Of a DNA stretch of 64,000 bases, positions 9,350 to 17,393 are shown piece by piece. How positions within the stretch are numbered: position 1 is the first letter of the stretch; each line of letters opens with the position of its first letter. The DNA lies in the NCBI GenBank assembly GCA_031373665.1, contig JANMMZ010000093.1, positions 40,336-104,335 on the forward strand. The letters are read 5' to 3'. Made by a program: the position numbers and the translations under genes. The notes under the pieces are model-generated. The model worked only from the letters and a program-made list of their open reading frames with translations. It did no database searches and was not told the DNA's origin. This DNA is from M3007 sp031373665 (lineage in GTDB: Bacteria; Bacteroidota; Bacteroidia; Chitinophagales; Saprospiraceae).

Positions 9350-10381
9350 TTAGTTTTCAAAAAAACCGTCGTATTGATTGCCACCACGCGCCTCTTTAGA
9401 AGGCATTGGTACTGGTGGGGCATTCAGATCCAGTGTTTCGTTGCTGGATGATTTGTTGATGATTTTACTTTTTTCACCGCCCAACAGCATAGAAACTCCT
9501 TCTTTTTCCCATTTTTCAAGCATAGCCATGCCTTCTTCTTCAAATACACCGTTTTGAAGGTCAATAGAATCCATGAATCCTTTGGACATATCCATGAAAC
9601 GCTCCATTTCACCCACTTTTTGGCCTACATCTTCGGCCATAGCCTCCAAAGCCATATCATACATGTACTTCTGATCATTGTTGCCGCTCAAAATAGCCTG
9701 AGCAGAACGTATGGCACTGTGGCTGGCCTTAATAGCCTTGTACTCTTGCTCTTTTACCACTACTTGGTCGGAAATATCTTCGAGCATAATTTCCGAATTT
9801 TCGTACATTTTGGTCAATACCCTGTACAATAATTCCATACGCTTGTACAAATCCTCCAACTTCATGTTGGATTCTTGCAAACGTCCAGCCTTCCGGGCTT
9901 TCAACACCATGATGGAGTCTTTACCGGTTTCTTTGGCTTTATTGGCCAAACCTAAGTTGTTACTGATGTCGCGCTGGTTTTGCTTGATCATCTCATTGAG
10001 TTTATACATTTGGCCTTTCAAATTGCCAATCTGCTGATTCATCTTTGAAAGATTGTCTTTTAGACTATCAATGTAAGATTTCAAGATACCGATTGGATCA
10101 ATTTGTACAAACATACCAGTAATCGAACGCATGATTGATTTGTAGATATACCAAACCAAATTGCGCATTTTAGGATCCAGCACCATGTAAACAACTGCTG
10201 CTAGGGCAGCCAAAATACCTGCCAAATAAAGGGTATTAGATGCTAAACTAATTAAGGTAGGGAGCACCTTCATGAATAAGTAGCCGCCGCCCAAAAGGAG
10301 TGCACCCATAAAAACGCCACCAGTGATACCCTCTGGTTTTTCCCAAAAACTTTTGGGTTGAATTGGTTGTAAATCGCTCAT
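9350..10381 (-). CDS. Membrane-anchored PspA/IM30-like coiled-coil protein
   Basis: A 343-residue protein with two N-terminal hydrophobic segments (about 20-40 and 46-68, TLYLAGILAALAAVVYMVL). A long helical coiled-coil region (about 85-290, with SYIDSLKDNLSKMNQQIGNLKGQ) follows, ending in a disordered polar tail with NAPPVPMPS. The coiled coil resembles PspA/IM30/Vipp1 proteins in length and heptad pattern, but those are soluble, whereas this one carries its own membrane anchor; homology is inference. It is the last of three same-strand genes (11319 to 9350) with gaps of 7 and 46 bases, closed by a terminator. A role in membrane maintenance or stress is plausible but unproven. Confidence 0.82.
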   Translation of the reverse strand: MSDLQPIQPKSFWEKPEGITGGVFMGALLLGGGYLFMKVLPTLISLASNTLYLAGILAALAAVVYMVLDPKMRNLVWYIYKSIMRSITGMFVQIDPIGILKSYIDSLKDNLSKMNQQIGNLKGQMYKLNEMIKQNQRDISNNLGLANKAKETGKDSIMVLKARKAGRLQESNMKLEDLYKRMELLYRVLTKMYENSEIMLEDISDQVVVKEQEYKAIKASHSAIRSAQAILSGNNDQKYMYDMALEAMAEDVGQKVGEMERFMDMSKGFMDSIDLQNGVFEEEGMAMLEKWEKEGVSMLLGGEKSKIINKSSSNETLDLNAPPVPMPSKEARGGNQYDGFFEN

Positions 10382-10427
10382 ATTAAATTTTGAATTGATG
10401 TTGATACTATGGGTGAAATATCACCGC

Positions 10428-10625
10428 TCACTTTTTATTGAAAATATTATTAAAAAACATCTTGACGATGCCACGGAAACGCGGGTTTACGATAAACAAG
10501 ATCACAAAAGCAAGTGCAAATATCCAAAAAAGATTGATAACCACCTTTAAAAGATAAAAAACTAACCAAAGCGCCAATAGACCTGCTACGAAAACAGCAA
10601 TTGGATTTTTCATTAAATCGTTCAT
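10428..10625 (-). CDS. Small two-helix membrane protein
   Basis: A 65-residue protein consisting almost entirely of two hydrophobic segments (about 8-28 and 29-46, INLFWIFALAFVILFIVN) followed by a basic tail rich in Arg, Lys and Asn. It sits between the 228-residue coiled-coil gene (gap 7 bases) and the PspA-like gene (gap 46 bases). The family is not recognised. Small membrane proteins often accompany PspA-type genes (PspB, PspC), but no sequence match to those is evident. Confidence 0.7.
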   Translation of the reverse strand: MNDLMKNPIAVFVAGLLALWLVFYLLKVVINLFWIFALAFVILFIVNPRFRGIVKMFFNNIFNKK

Positions 10626-10632
10626 AATGATA

Positions 10633-11319
10633 CTATTTTAGATATTGTTGAATTTTAGTGACATCGCCTTGTAATTGGGAAACCACATTATTGTATGTTG
10701 CGTCGAAATCTGATTTGGTCTTTTCTATTTTTACGGTACTATCATTGATTTCTGCCTTGATTTGCTCACTCTGACGGCGATGTTCTTCTATTTGCTGGGT
10801 CAATTGTTTTATTTGCTCTGTTTTTTGTTGGAGCATCCCTTCTAGGTTCTTGATTTCATCTTCTTTGGATCCGATCAGTCGTACCCGCTGTTGCGCATGT
10901 GCCTCCGCGAACTTCGACTGCTCCCCACTCAATATTTGAAGATAGTATTTGGCAGAATCAATTAATTTAGGAGCCGTAACACCCATCGTTTGAGCCATCG
11001 CAAAAGCAGATTGAAAACGGGTCTGTTCGTCCATTGGCATTTTAGCCAAATTGATCAATGACTGGCGAAATTCAAAATAATCGAACCCTTCTTGATTACT
11101 CTTTTCCAAGGCAGATGCTAACACTTCCACAAACTTCTCACTGATAGCACCGTGACCACCACTGGGGGGCGTGTATGTCGGAGGGGCAACATTAGCAGGT
11201 ATTGTTTGTTTAGTGCTTTCAGTTGCCTGCGTGGGAGCATTTGAAGTAGTTTGACTACCTGAGACCGAGGAATCTTCTTGAACAAAAACTGACTTAAACT
11301 TTTTTAAAAAGTCGGACAT
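10633..11319 (-). CDS. Soluble coiled-coil protein, first gene of the PspA-like operon
   Basis: A 228-residue protein with no signal peptide or membrane segment. The N-terminal third is low-complexity and disordered (Ser, Thr, Gln, Pro-rich to about residue 55). A globular helical part (about 56-130, EKFVEVLASALEKSNQEGFDYFEF) follows, then a coiled coil to the end (about 140-225, EEHRRQSEQIKAEINDS). I do not recognise the family. Its position at the head of the three-gene unit, with the membrane-anchored coiled-coil protein at the other end, suggests the products interact. Confidence 0.8.
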   Translation of the reverse strand: MSDFLKKFKSVFVQEDSSVSGSQTTSNAPTQATESTKQTIPANVAPPTYTPPSGGHGAISEKFVEVLASALEKSNQEGFDYFEFRQSLINLAKMPMDEQTRFQSAFAMAQTMGVTAPKLIDSAKYYLQILSGEQSKFAEAHAQQRVRLIGSKEDEIKNLEGMLQQKTEQIKQLTQQIEEHRRQSEQIKAEINDSTVKIEKTKSDFDATYNNVVSQLQGDVTKIQQYLK

Positions 11320-11539
11320 GTGCGTTTAGTTTGTAACTTTATTTTTTATGTAGAAGCAAAAGTGCTGGTTATTATCGTTCAACAAACTATTTCGTCGGCG
11401 ATTACACTGTAATTTTGGACAAAGGAACAGGTTTTATACGACAAAATAAAAAACTTTGTGTATCTTTTTGATTGATATTGTTTCTTTGTGCCTCATTTCG
11501 CTGTTTTATTTCATTGTCATTCATACATAGTAAGCATAT

Positions 11540-12265
11540 ATGACCTTCGATGTTACCATACCTGTCTTAAATGAAGCCTTGACTTTGGATCGTCAAGTGC
11601 GGATTTTACACAAGTTTTTGAGCACTCATTTCCCCGATACCCAACAGTGGAATATCGTAATAGCCGACAATGGCAGCACAGATGACACTAGGCACATCGC
11701 TGGGGCTTTGTGTGATGAATTTCCAGAAATTCACTTAGTAAAAGTACCCAAAAAGGGCGTGGGCTTGGCTCTAAAAACCTCATGGAGTCAAAGCACAGCC
11801 GACATGGTTGGATACATGGATTTGGACTTAGCCACTGATTTAAAGTACTTTATTCAAGCCTATAACGCGTTGAATAGTGAAGGGTTTGACTTAGTTTACG
11901 GAACCCGGTTACACCCAAAATCGAGGGTAATAGGCCGCACCATCAAAAGGGAAATCAGTTCAAGGGTCTTTAATTTTATATTAAAATCATACTTAAAAAC
12001 TAGGTTTTCAGATGGAATGTGTGGATTCAAATGGTTAAAAAGATCGCAAGTGCAATCCTTAATTGCCGCTGGAGCCATATCTGATGGGTGGTTTTTTAGC
12101 ACTGAATTGGTTGCCATAGCAGAATGGAAGGGATTGAGTATCTGTGAGTTGCCCGTTACCTGGACGGATGATACAACTGAGAGCAAGGTAAATATCCCCC
12201 GTTTGGCAAAGCAGTATTTGAATGCGATGGTGGGGTTGAAAAAGCGATATTTTGAAGCAAGATAA
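11540..12265 (+). CDS. Family 2 glycosyltransferase (DPM1-like)
   Basis: A 241-residue cytoplasmic GT-A enzyme. It opens with the GT2 strand FDVTIPVLNEALTL, has the nucleotide-sugar binding ADNGSTDDT motif at about residue 49, and a metal-binding DLDLATD motif at about 96-102. The later region (SDGMCGFKWLKR and WFFSTELV) matches polyprenol-phosphate mannosyl/glucosyl transferases of the dolichol-phosphate type. It likely transfers a sugar to a lipid carrier for envelope glycan or protein O-glycan synthesis; the exact substrate cannot be told. It stands alone and diverges from the PspA-like operon across a 220-base gap. Confidence 0.88.
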   Translation: MTFDVTIPVLNEALTLDRQVRILHKFLSTHFPDTQQWNIVIADNGSTDDTRHIAGALCDEFPEIHLVKVPKKGVGLALKTSWSQSTADMVGYMDLDLATDLKYFIQAYNALNSEGFDLVYGTRLHPKSRVIGRTIKREISSRVFNFILKSYLKTRFSDGMCGFKWLKRSQVQSLIAAGAISDGWFFSTELVAIAEWKGLSICELPVTWTDDTTESKVNIPRLAKQYLNAMVGLKKRYFEAR

Positions 12266-12381
12266 TATTCGGAACAGCCTTCAAGCGTAATCTAACATCA
12301 AAATATGAAAGTTGCATTTAAGCGAAAATCAAAACATTGAATCGTTTTAAATATTTATTTTTACAACATTTCTTTCACACA

Positions 12382-12615
12382 ATGAATATTATTTTTAGAT
12401 TTCTACTTTTTTTAGCATTTTGCATAACATCTTGCAAGAATCAAGATACATGTACTTGCTCAAATGCTTGGGAAGGCCAATTCTTATATTATCCCGGAGA
12501 CCGCGTGTCATATCATGATACCTGCTGGATTGCCGTAGGGCAAGGACGAGACATCAAGCCTGGCCCTTGGTTGGTCAATGGCAATGATATATGGGAAATA
12601 TGTGAATTAGACTAA
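12382..12615 (+). CDS. Small lipoprotein with chitin-binding-like (CBM5/12) fold
   Basis: A 77-residue protein. The start at 12382 (MNIIFRFLLFLAFCITSC) gives a compact lipoprotein signal with the modified cysteine at residue 18; an ATG 45 bases upstream would only add a non-signal-like extension. The mature part carries the pattern Y-x-PGD-x-V-x-Y-x-D-x-C-W-x-A with a final conserved Trp, resembling CBM5/12 (ChtBD3) modules. No catalytic domain is attached. It may be a surface carbohydrate-binding lipoprotein; binding is inferred from the Trp/Tyr pattern only. Confidence 0.65.
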   Translation: MNIIFRFLLFLAFCITSCKNQDTCTCSNAWEGQFLYYPGDRVSYHDTCWIAVGQGRDIKPGPWLVNGNDIWEICELD

Positions 12616-12633
12616 AAGCATAGTGGTTTTTCT

Positions 12634-12671
12634 CAACGTGCGGTGGCTCCTTGCGAAGCTAGCGCACGTTG
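12634..12671. repeat. Intergenic 9-bp inverted repeat
   Basis: CAACGTGCG (12634-12642) and CGCACGTTG (12663-12671) are perfect arms around 20 bases. There is no T-run, so it is not a clear terminator; it may be a remnant of a dispersed repeat. Confidence 0.5.
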
Positions 12672-12740
12672 GGTAGGAGACACCTAGAGGAAGTCTTTTA
12701 TCGTTACTAAATTTTGCCACTACCATAAAATAAACTTAAC

Positions 12741-13469
12741 ATGACTACAAAGAAATTGGTACTCATTTGCCTTAACACTCAAATAAAGAAGGCTATTCCA
12801 GCCTCTTTTATCCTACTTTTCTTCACTTTAAGTGTTTTTTCTCAACAACAACACTACATGGGAGTGTCAGTAGGAAGCAGATTTGAGAAACCCATATTTC
12901 TGAGTAAAGGAAAGAAAGGGAATCAGCGCATCAAACAAGGATTTAAATACTCGTTAGGATATTTGCGCGCTCAGGAAAAATCAGATATTCAGGTTTCCTT
13001 GAGTTATTATGATCTTGCACTAGAATACGTTATTGGCAACTTAAGATTTGCTACTGACATTGCAGCAGGTACAACTTCAACGCTGTACAGTCAAGTAGAT
13101 ATTTCATCGCTTGGAGTAGATTTTTTGTTTTCAAAAAACTTATTTAAAGTACGAAAAAAATCAAACATAAAACCAGGGATTGGCGTTGAATTAAATTATC
13201 TATTGGGTTATAAATCAAATAGTTATGTTATTCATGGCTCTAATGGGTGGGTAGAAACTAGTCGAGAAGCCAAGTATGAATTTCCGGCAGTCAATATTTA
13301 TCCGGTTTTATTTTTAGATTATCAATACCGTCTTAATGATAAATATCTGATTGGCTTATGGATAGATGGGAAGATGTCTGTTTTTGGAGATGCATTTCCA
13401 CTTATTTGGAACAAATCTAATCGGTTGTCATCAGGGGTAAGTTTACGGCTGTTTAGGAGGTTGAGGTGA
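12741..13469 (+). CDS. Secreted or outer-membrane beta-barrel-like hypothetical protein
   Basis: A 242-residue protein with a long basic N-terminus leading into a signal peptide ending at about residue 35 (FTLSVFSQQ). The mature chain alternates polar and hydrophobic residues in short strands (YDLALEYVIGN, YPVLFLDYQYRLNDKYLIGLWIDG) and ends in SGVSLRLFRRLR. This pattern suggests a small outer-membrane beta barrel. No known family is recognised and neighbours give no hint. Confidence 0.65.
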   Translation: MTTKKLVLICLNTQIKKAIPASFILLFFTLSVFSQQQHYMGVSVGSRFEKPIFLSKGKKGNQRIKQGFKYSLGYLRAQEKSDIQVSLSYYDLALEYVIGNLRFATDIAAGTTSTLYSQVDISSLGVDFLFSKNLFKVRKKSNIKPGIGVELNYLLGYKSNSYVIHGSNGWVETSREAKYEFPAVNIYPVLFLDYQYRLNDKYLIGLWIDGKMSVFGDAFPLIWNKSNRLSSGVSLRLFRRLR

Positions 13470-13524
13470 TCTAATAACTCAAATCTGCGGATTTTGTCTA
13501 AAAAAACATTGTCAACGTCGTAAT

Positions 13525-13588
13525 AAAGTCGGGAATAGTAAGAAATTGAAGTCCTTTATGATTATTTGGTTTCACCATTCCTGACTTT
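13525..13588 (+). repeat. Imperfect inverted repeat just upstream of the hydrolase start
   Basis: AAAGTCGGGAAT (13525-13536) and ATTCCTGACTTT (13577-13588) match at 11 of 12 positions and flank a 40-base loop ending two bases before the ATG at 13591. It could fold the 5' leader; the function is unknown. Confidence 0.4.
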
Positions 13589-13590
13589 AC

Positions 13591-14517
13591 ATGAAAAAGC
13601 GGTATAAATTTTTGATTGGCCTACTGTCACTAGCATTGATAGGACTTGTTTTTGTGGTCGAATACATGATGCCTTATATGGGTATCATACCGGGACACCT
13701 CAAGCCCGACGCTTCACAATATTGGCGATACCCCAAAGGGATAGCCCCCGAAAATTACGGCCTAAAGGCCCAACGGCTTACCGTTAAGACCAAAGATGGG
13801 ATCGCCCTTTCTGCTTGGCTCACCCAAAGCCACCTTGATTCCACTTATGGTACTGTCATTGTATTGCATGGCATTTCATCGTGCAAAGAAACCCAATTCA
13901 ACCGCGCTGCCATCTTAGCCAGCATTGGCTACGCAGCTCTGCTGCTGGATCTTAGGGCTCACGGCGAAAGTGAGGGCACCTACAATACCTTCGGCGATAA
14001 AGAAAAATACGATATAAAATCGGTTGTAGATACACTCCAAAAACTTTTCCCCAATAGAAAAGTCGGTATATGGGGAGCATCACTAGGTGGTGCGATTGCG
14101 ATACAAGCCCTAGGTATTGATCCGCGTTTCCAGTTTGGTGTCATTGAAAGCACCTTTGATGAATATAATAAAGTAGCCACCGAATACGGATCGAGGTATT
14201 TATTGGGTATAAAGAGCCAATGGTTGACCCAAAGGGTGCTTTCAAAATCGGGTAAAATCGCAGATTTTGAGCCCGATTCAGTCAAACCAATACTGTTTTG
14301 CCCAAAAATAAGGCAGTCTATCCTATTTATCCACGGCGATCACGATGAACGTATTCCAATATCATTTAATCGCCGTAACTTTGAGGCTTGTGCATCGGCC
14401 GACAAACAATGGATCACGGTAAATGGCGGTCGCCACAATAATATTTGGCAGGCTGGCGGCGATGTACTTCAACAACAAGCCTTGAGTTTTCTGGAAAAAC
14501 AAAAATTAAACCAGTAA
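13591..14517 (+). CDS. Alpha/beta-fold hydrolase, membrane-anchored or exported
   Basis: A 308-residue protein with an N-terminal hydrophobic segment (about 6-26) that anchors or exports it. The hydrolase fold follows: VIVLHGISSCKE oxyanion region, LLDLRAHGES, nucleophile elbow GASLGG (Ser at about residue 169), the acid in HGDHDERIP, and the final His in GGRHNN. This is the BAAT/abhydrolase_1-like layout of serine esterases and acyl hydrolases; the substrate is not predictable. It is followed after 26 bases by the M43 metalloprotease gene on the same strand, so the two may be co-transcribed. Confidence 0.85.
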   Translation: MKKRYKFLIGLLSLALIGLVFVVEYMMPYMGIIPGHLKPDASQYWRYPKGIAPENYGLKAQRLTVKTKDGIALSAWLTQSHLDSTYGTVIVLHGISSCKETQFNRAAILASIGYAALLLDLRAHGESEGTYNTFGDKEKYDIKSVVDTLQKLFPNRKVGIWGASLGGAIAIQALGIDPRFQFGVIESTFDEYNKVATEYGSRYLLGIKSQWLTQRVLSKSGKIADFEPDSVKPILFCPKIRQSILFIHGDHDERIPISFNRRNFEACASADKQWITVNGGRHNNIWQAGGDVLQQQALSFLEKQKLNQ

Positions 14518-14543
14518 TATAAATTATTTTAATTTTTCTTAAT

Positions 14544-16082
14544 ATGAACAAAGTTTTACGTCTTTTACCGATTTTTATATTCGCTTCGACACTGCTCATG
14601 GCTCAAGACCGCCGCAAAGCGGATCTTGCCCCTTGTGGATCGCCTGTAGGCCTTGATCCGTGGTTAATAGAATATCGAAAATCGCCCATATCCGTGAGTG
14701 ATCGCTCCGAAGACACCTTATATATTGGGGTACAAATACACTTGGTTGGTAAAAACAATGGAACCTCTTACTTTGGCAATAGTAAGCTGTTGGATGCGTT
14801 TTGCAGGCTAAATACCGATTTTGAAAACTCTAATATAAGGTTTTATTTCAAAAACGACTGGAACCGAATCAATAGCACCGAATGGCACCAACACCAAACC
14901 ATCGTGCAGGGCATTGATATGATGCTGACTAACAATGTTTCAGGAGCCTTAAATGCTTATTTTGTGAGCGACCCTGCTGGTAACTGTGGGTACAACCTGC
15001 CATATGGAGGGGTAGCCATGTCTCATGCTTGCTCCGGCCCCAACGACCACACCTGGGCGCATGAGGTAGGCCATGCACTGGCACTACCCCACCCTTTCAT
15101 TGGCTGGGAAGGCAAGGCATATAATTTCAATGTACCCACGCCCACTTCGCTGACTTACGACTATACGCATTTTCATGAAACCCCCGATACGATACTACCA
15201 GTGCCGCTGGATACCGCTTTAGTGGAGTATTTGGATGGTAGTAATTGCGCCATTGCAGCAGATCATATTTGTGATACTAAGGCTGATTACCTTAGTTATC
15301 GGTGGCCCTGTGATGCTCAAAACATGAGTACGGTGAAACAAAAAGACCCCAACGGTGCAGAGTTTTACTCTGATGGTACCTTGTTTATGTCGTATGCTTT
15401 AGATGAATGCCAAAACAGGTTTTCAGCGGGAGAAACAGCCACCATGCGAGCCAATACCGTCACTGAAAAAATAGACTGGGTTTATACTGGCCAACCCCAA
15501 GGGAACGTGAACACATTGGCAACTTTGACCTCGCCTATCAATTTGGAAAATGCCCCAAATGTGGGCACTACCTTGCGCTGGAGTCCAGCGGCCAATGCTA
15601 CGCACTATGTAGTACAAGTATCGCGGTACATCAGTTTTAATATCGTAGAGCGCGACCTAGTTACCACCGATACTAGCATTACGCTGACACAGTTACTGAC
15701 ACCAAATACTACTTTCTACTGGAAAGTACGCGCATTCAATGAATTTGATGCTTGTACCAATTTTACAGAAAAGGCAAGTTTCAAGGCAGTACCTGTATCG
15801 GATGTCAATGATTTGACAGCGGGTAATATTCGCTTATATCCAAATATTGTAGGTCATGGGCAGCCACTGATACTGGAAGTATCGGAGGCCTTGCGGGATC
15901 AAAACGCTACGGTACACGTATTAGATATGACTGGTCGTATGGTATGGAATAAACCCGTGCATTTCACAGGGCTTCAAAACACCTTAGACATTCCGTCTAT
16001 AAATTGGCCCAATGGTATGTATCAAGTCGTTTTTAAAGGAGACCGTATCTCTGCCCAACATGGGGTGACGATTATTGACTAG
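14544..16082 (+). CDS. M43-type metalloprotease with fibronectin-III and T9SS sorting domains
   Basis: A 512-residue secreted zinc protease. It has a signal peptide to about residue 21 (ASTLLMAQ). The catalytic domain carries HEVGHALALPH (zinc ligands H173, H177, H183) and a Met-turn-like LFMSYALDECQNRF, as in pappalysin-like M43 enzymes. A fibronectin-III-like module (about 325-420, LRWSPAANATHYVVQVS) is followed by a type A T9SS sorting domain (about 432-512, IRLYPNIVGHGQPLILEV, LDMTGRMVW, NGMYQVVF). It is paralogous to the gene at 62175, with the zinc motif at exactly the same residue number. The stop codon shares a CTAG tetranucleotide with the stop of the convergent gene. Confidence 0.92.
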   Translation: MNKVLRLLPIFIFASTLLMAQDRRKADLAPCGSPVGLDPWLIEYRKSPISVSDRSEDTLYIGVQIHLVGKNNGTSYFGNSKLLDAFCRLNTDFENSNIRFYFKNDWNRINSTEWHQHQTIVQGIDMMLTNNVSGALNAYFVSDPAGNCGYNLPYGGVAMSHACSGPNDHTWAHEVGHALALPHPFIGWEGKAYNFNVPTPTSLTYDYTHFHETPDTILPVPLDTALVEYLDGSNCAIAADHICDTKADYLSYRWPCDAQNMSTVKQKDPNGAEFYSDGTLFMSYALDECQNRFSAGETATMRANTVTEKIDWVYTGQPQGNVNTLATLTSPINLENAPNVGTTLRWSPAANATHYVVQVSRYISFNIVERDLVTTDTSITLTQLLTPNTTFYWKVRAFNEFDACTNFTEKASFKAVPVSDVNDLTAGNIRLYPNIVGHGQPLILEVSEALRDQNATVHVLDMTGRMVWNKPVHFTGLQNTLDIPSINWPNGMYQVVFKGDRISAQHGVTIID

Positions 16083-16666
16083 TCTCTAATCAATTTCACC
16101 CGCCCTGATACTAGTGCATCAAGCATTTGAAAGAGCAAAAGCGGCTTTTGGGTTCGCCAAATAATATCAGCGTATTGATTTCCGAAATGCAGGTAGTGCT
16201 GGAGACCGCCTTCCTGCATTTCTTCTTCTACGTGGTGGCGGGTATTGACCAACACGATCCAACCACCCTCATCGTGCACTTCTTCGGCCCATTCGGCATA
16301 ATAGTCATCGTCTGGAGAACTATGAAAATTGAGAACATTATCGCAGAAAAGGGCAAATTTATAAATGCCTTTTTTATATAAAATATCTACGATGTTTCTT
16401 TTCAGAAACATCACATCATTATGTAAGGCATCATTCCATTCTCCGATCAATTCTATGAATGCAAAACCTTCGTCGTAGTCAACAAATAATATTTTACCAT
16501 ACAAGGTAGCAGACCCAAAGTAATCCCATTGGGGGTGGATGTAAAAATTATAAAGTTTGTGTTTAAACTCAAACTCACTGTATTTCCTTCCAAAAAAGGG
16601 CGAATACTTATCTTCTGCGGCTGAATAAAGGTCGCGCCAAGTATAATGCGGTTCTAAATTATGCAT
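16079..16666 (-). CDS. Conserved-looking hypothetical protein, 195 residues
   Basis: A soluble acidic, aromatic-rich protein with no signal peptide (opens MHNLEPHYTWRDLYSAAED). I chose ATG 16666 because the longer upstream frame would overlap the divergent kinase gene. It is divergent from the NadR-like kinase with only ten bases between the start codons, and convergent with the M43 protease with shared stop bases. The family is not recognised. The tight divergent pairing hints at a cytoplasmic role linked with the kinase, but this is inference. Confidence 0.8.
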   Translation of the reverse strand: MHNLEPHYTWRDLYSAAEDKYSPFFGRKYSEFEFKHKLYNFYIHPQWDYFGSATLYGKILFVDYDEGFAFIELIGEWNDALHNDVMFLKRNIVDILYKKGIYKFALFCDNVLNFHSSPDDDYYAEWAEEVHDEGGWIVLVNTRHHVEEEMQEGGLQHYLHFGNQYADIIWRTQKPLLLFQMLDALVSGRVKLIRD

Positions 16667-16676
16667 AATTAGAGAA

Positions 16677-17195
16677 ATGAAAAAAATCGTTTGCACGGGT
16701 CCAGAATCGTCGGGCAAAAGTACACTGGCCATCGCAATTGCACAAGCCCTCGCAGTACATAGAGTCCCCGAATTTGCAAGGACATGGCTTGAACACCTTG
16801 GCAGGGATTATGTTCACCAAGACCTCTATACCATTGCAAATGGGCAACGGGCGTGGGAGGCATGGCACTTGAATCGCTCGATGGCAGATGCCAAACCAAT
16901 GATGGTTTGTGATAGTGACTGGACGGTCATACACATTTGGGAAAAGTACAAATATCAAAGTAATTTAGTTTGCCCCAAGCACCGATTTCCGTCAGCCGAC
17001 CTTTACCTACTTTGCAAGCCAGATATGCCGTGGGTGTATGACCCTCTTCGGGAGCATCCGTTGGAGCGGGATCAACTTTTTATGGAATATGAACAACTGC
17101 TATTGGATATGGGCGCGAATTATTGTGTAGTGCGTGGAGGGGCATCGCCAGAACGGGTAAATATGGCACTAGAGGCTATCAAGGGGTTGGTTTGA
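16677..17195 (+). CDS. NadR-like nicotinamide riboside kinase (AAA ATPase)
   Basis: A 172-residue cytoplasmic P-loop kinase with Walker A GPESSGKST at about residues 8-16, followed by VPEFARTWLE, the signature of the NadR C-terminal ribosylnicotinamide kinase domain. Later motifs are CDSDWTVIHIW and the Arg-rich lid DPLREHPLERDQLF. It probably phosphorylates nicotinamide riboside to NMN. It contains only the kinase part; the adenylyltransferase and HTH parts of enterobacterial NadR are absent, as is common outside that group. A PnuC-type nicotinamide riboside transporter is encoded about 9 kb away, which supports the assignment. Confidence 0.85.
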   Translation: MKKIVCTGPESSGKSTLAIAIAQALAVHRVPEFARTWLEHLGRDYVHQDLYTIANGQRAWEAWHLNRSMADAKPMMVCDSDWTVIHIWEKYKYQSNLVCPKHRFPSADLYLLCKPDMPWVYDPLREHPLERDQLFMEYEQLLLDMGANYCVVRGGASPERVNMALEAIKGLV

Positions 17196-17309
17196 AATCT
17201 CCGTAGTAGGATGGAAAAACGTTCTATTTTAGAATAAGCCAATTGCCTCGTTTACTCAACCAAAGGGGTCGTTCGTCACGAGCAATCAGGCTATTCTCCT
17301 TATTACCTA

Positions 17310-17317
17310 TACTTTTG
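17310..17317 (+). promoter_or_regulatory. Probable -7 element upstream of the histidine kinase
   Basis: TACTTTTG fits TAnnTTTG and lies 76 bases before the kinase ATG. No clear TTG -33 partner was found. Confidence 0.4.
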
Positions 17318-17393
17318 TAAAAAGGAGTCCTCCCATCTTCCTTTTTTGATAATCATACAGAAGCACCCAAACACATGATTTAAAACACAATAC

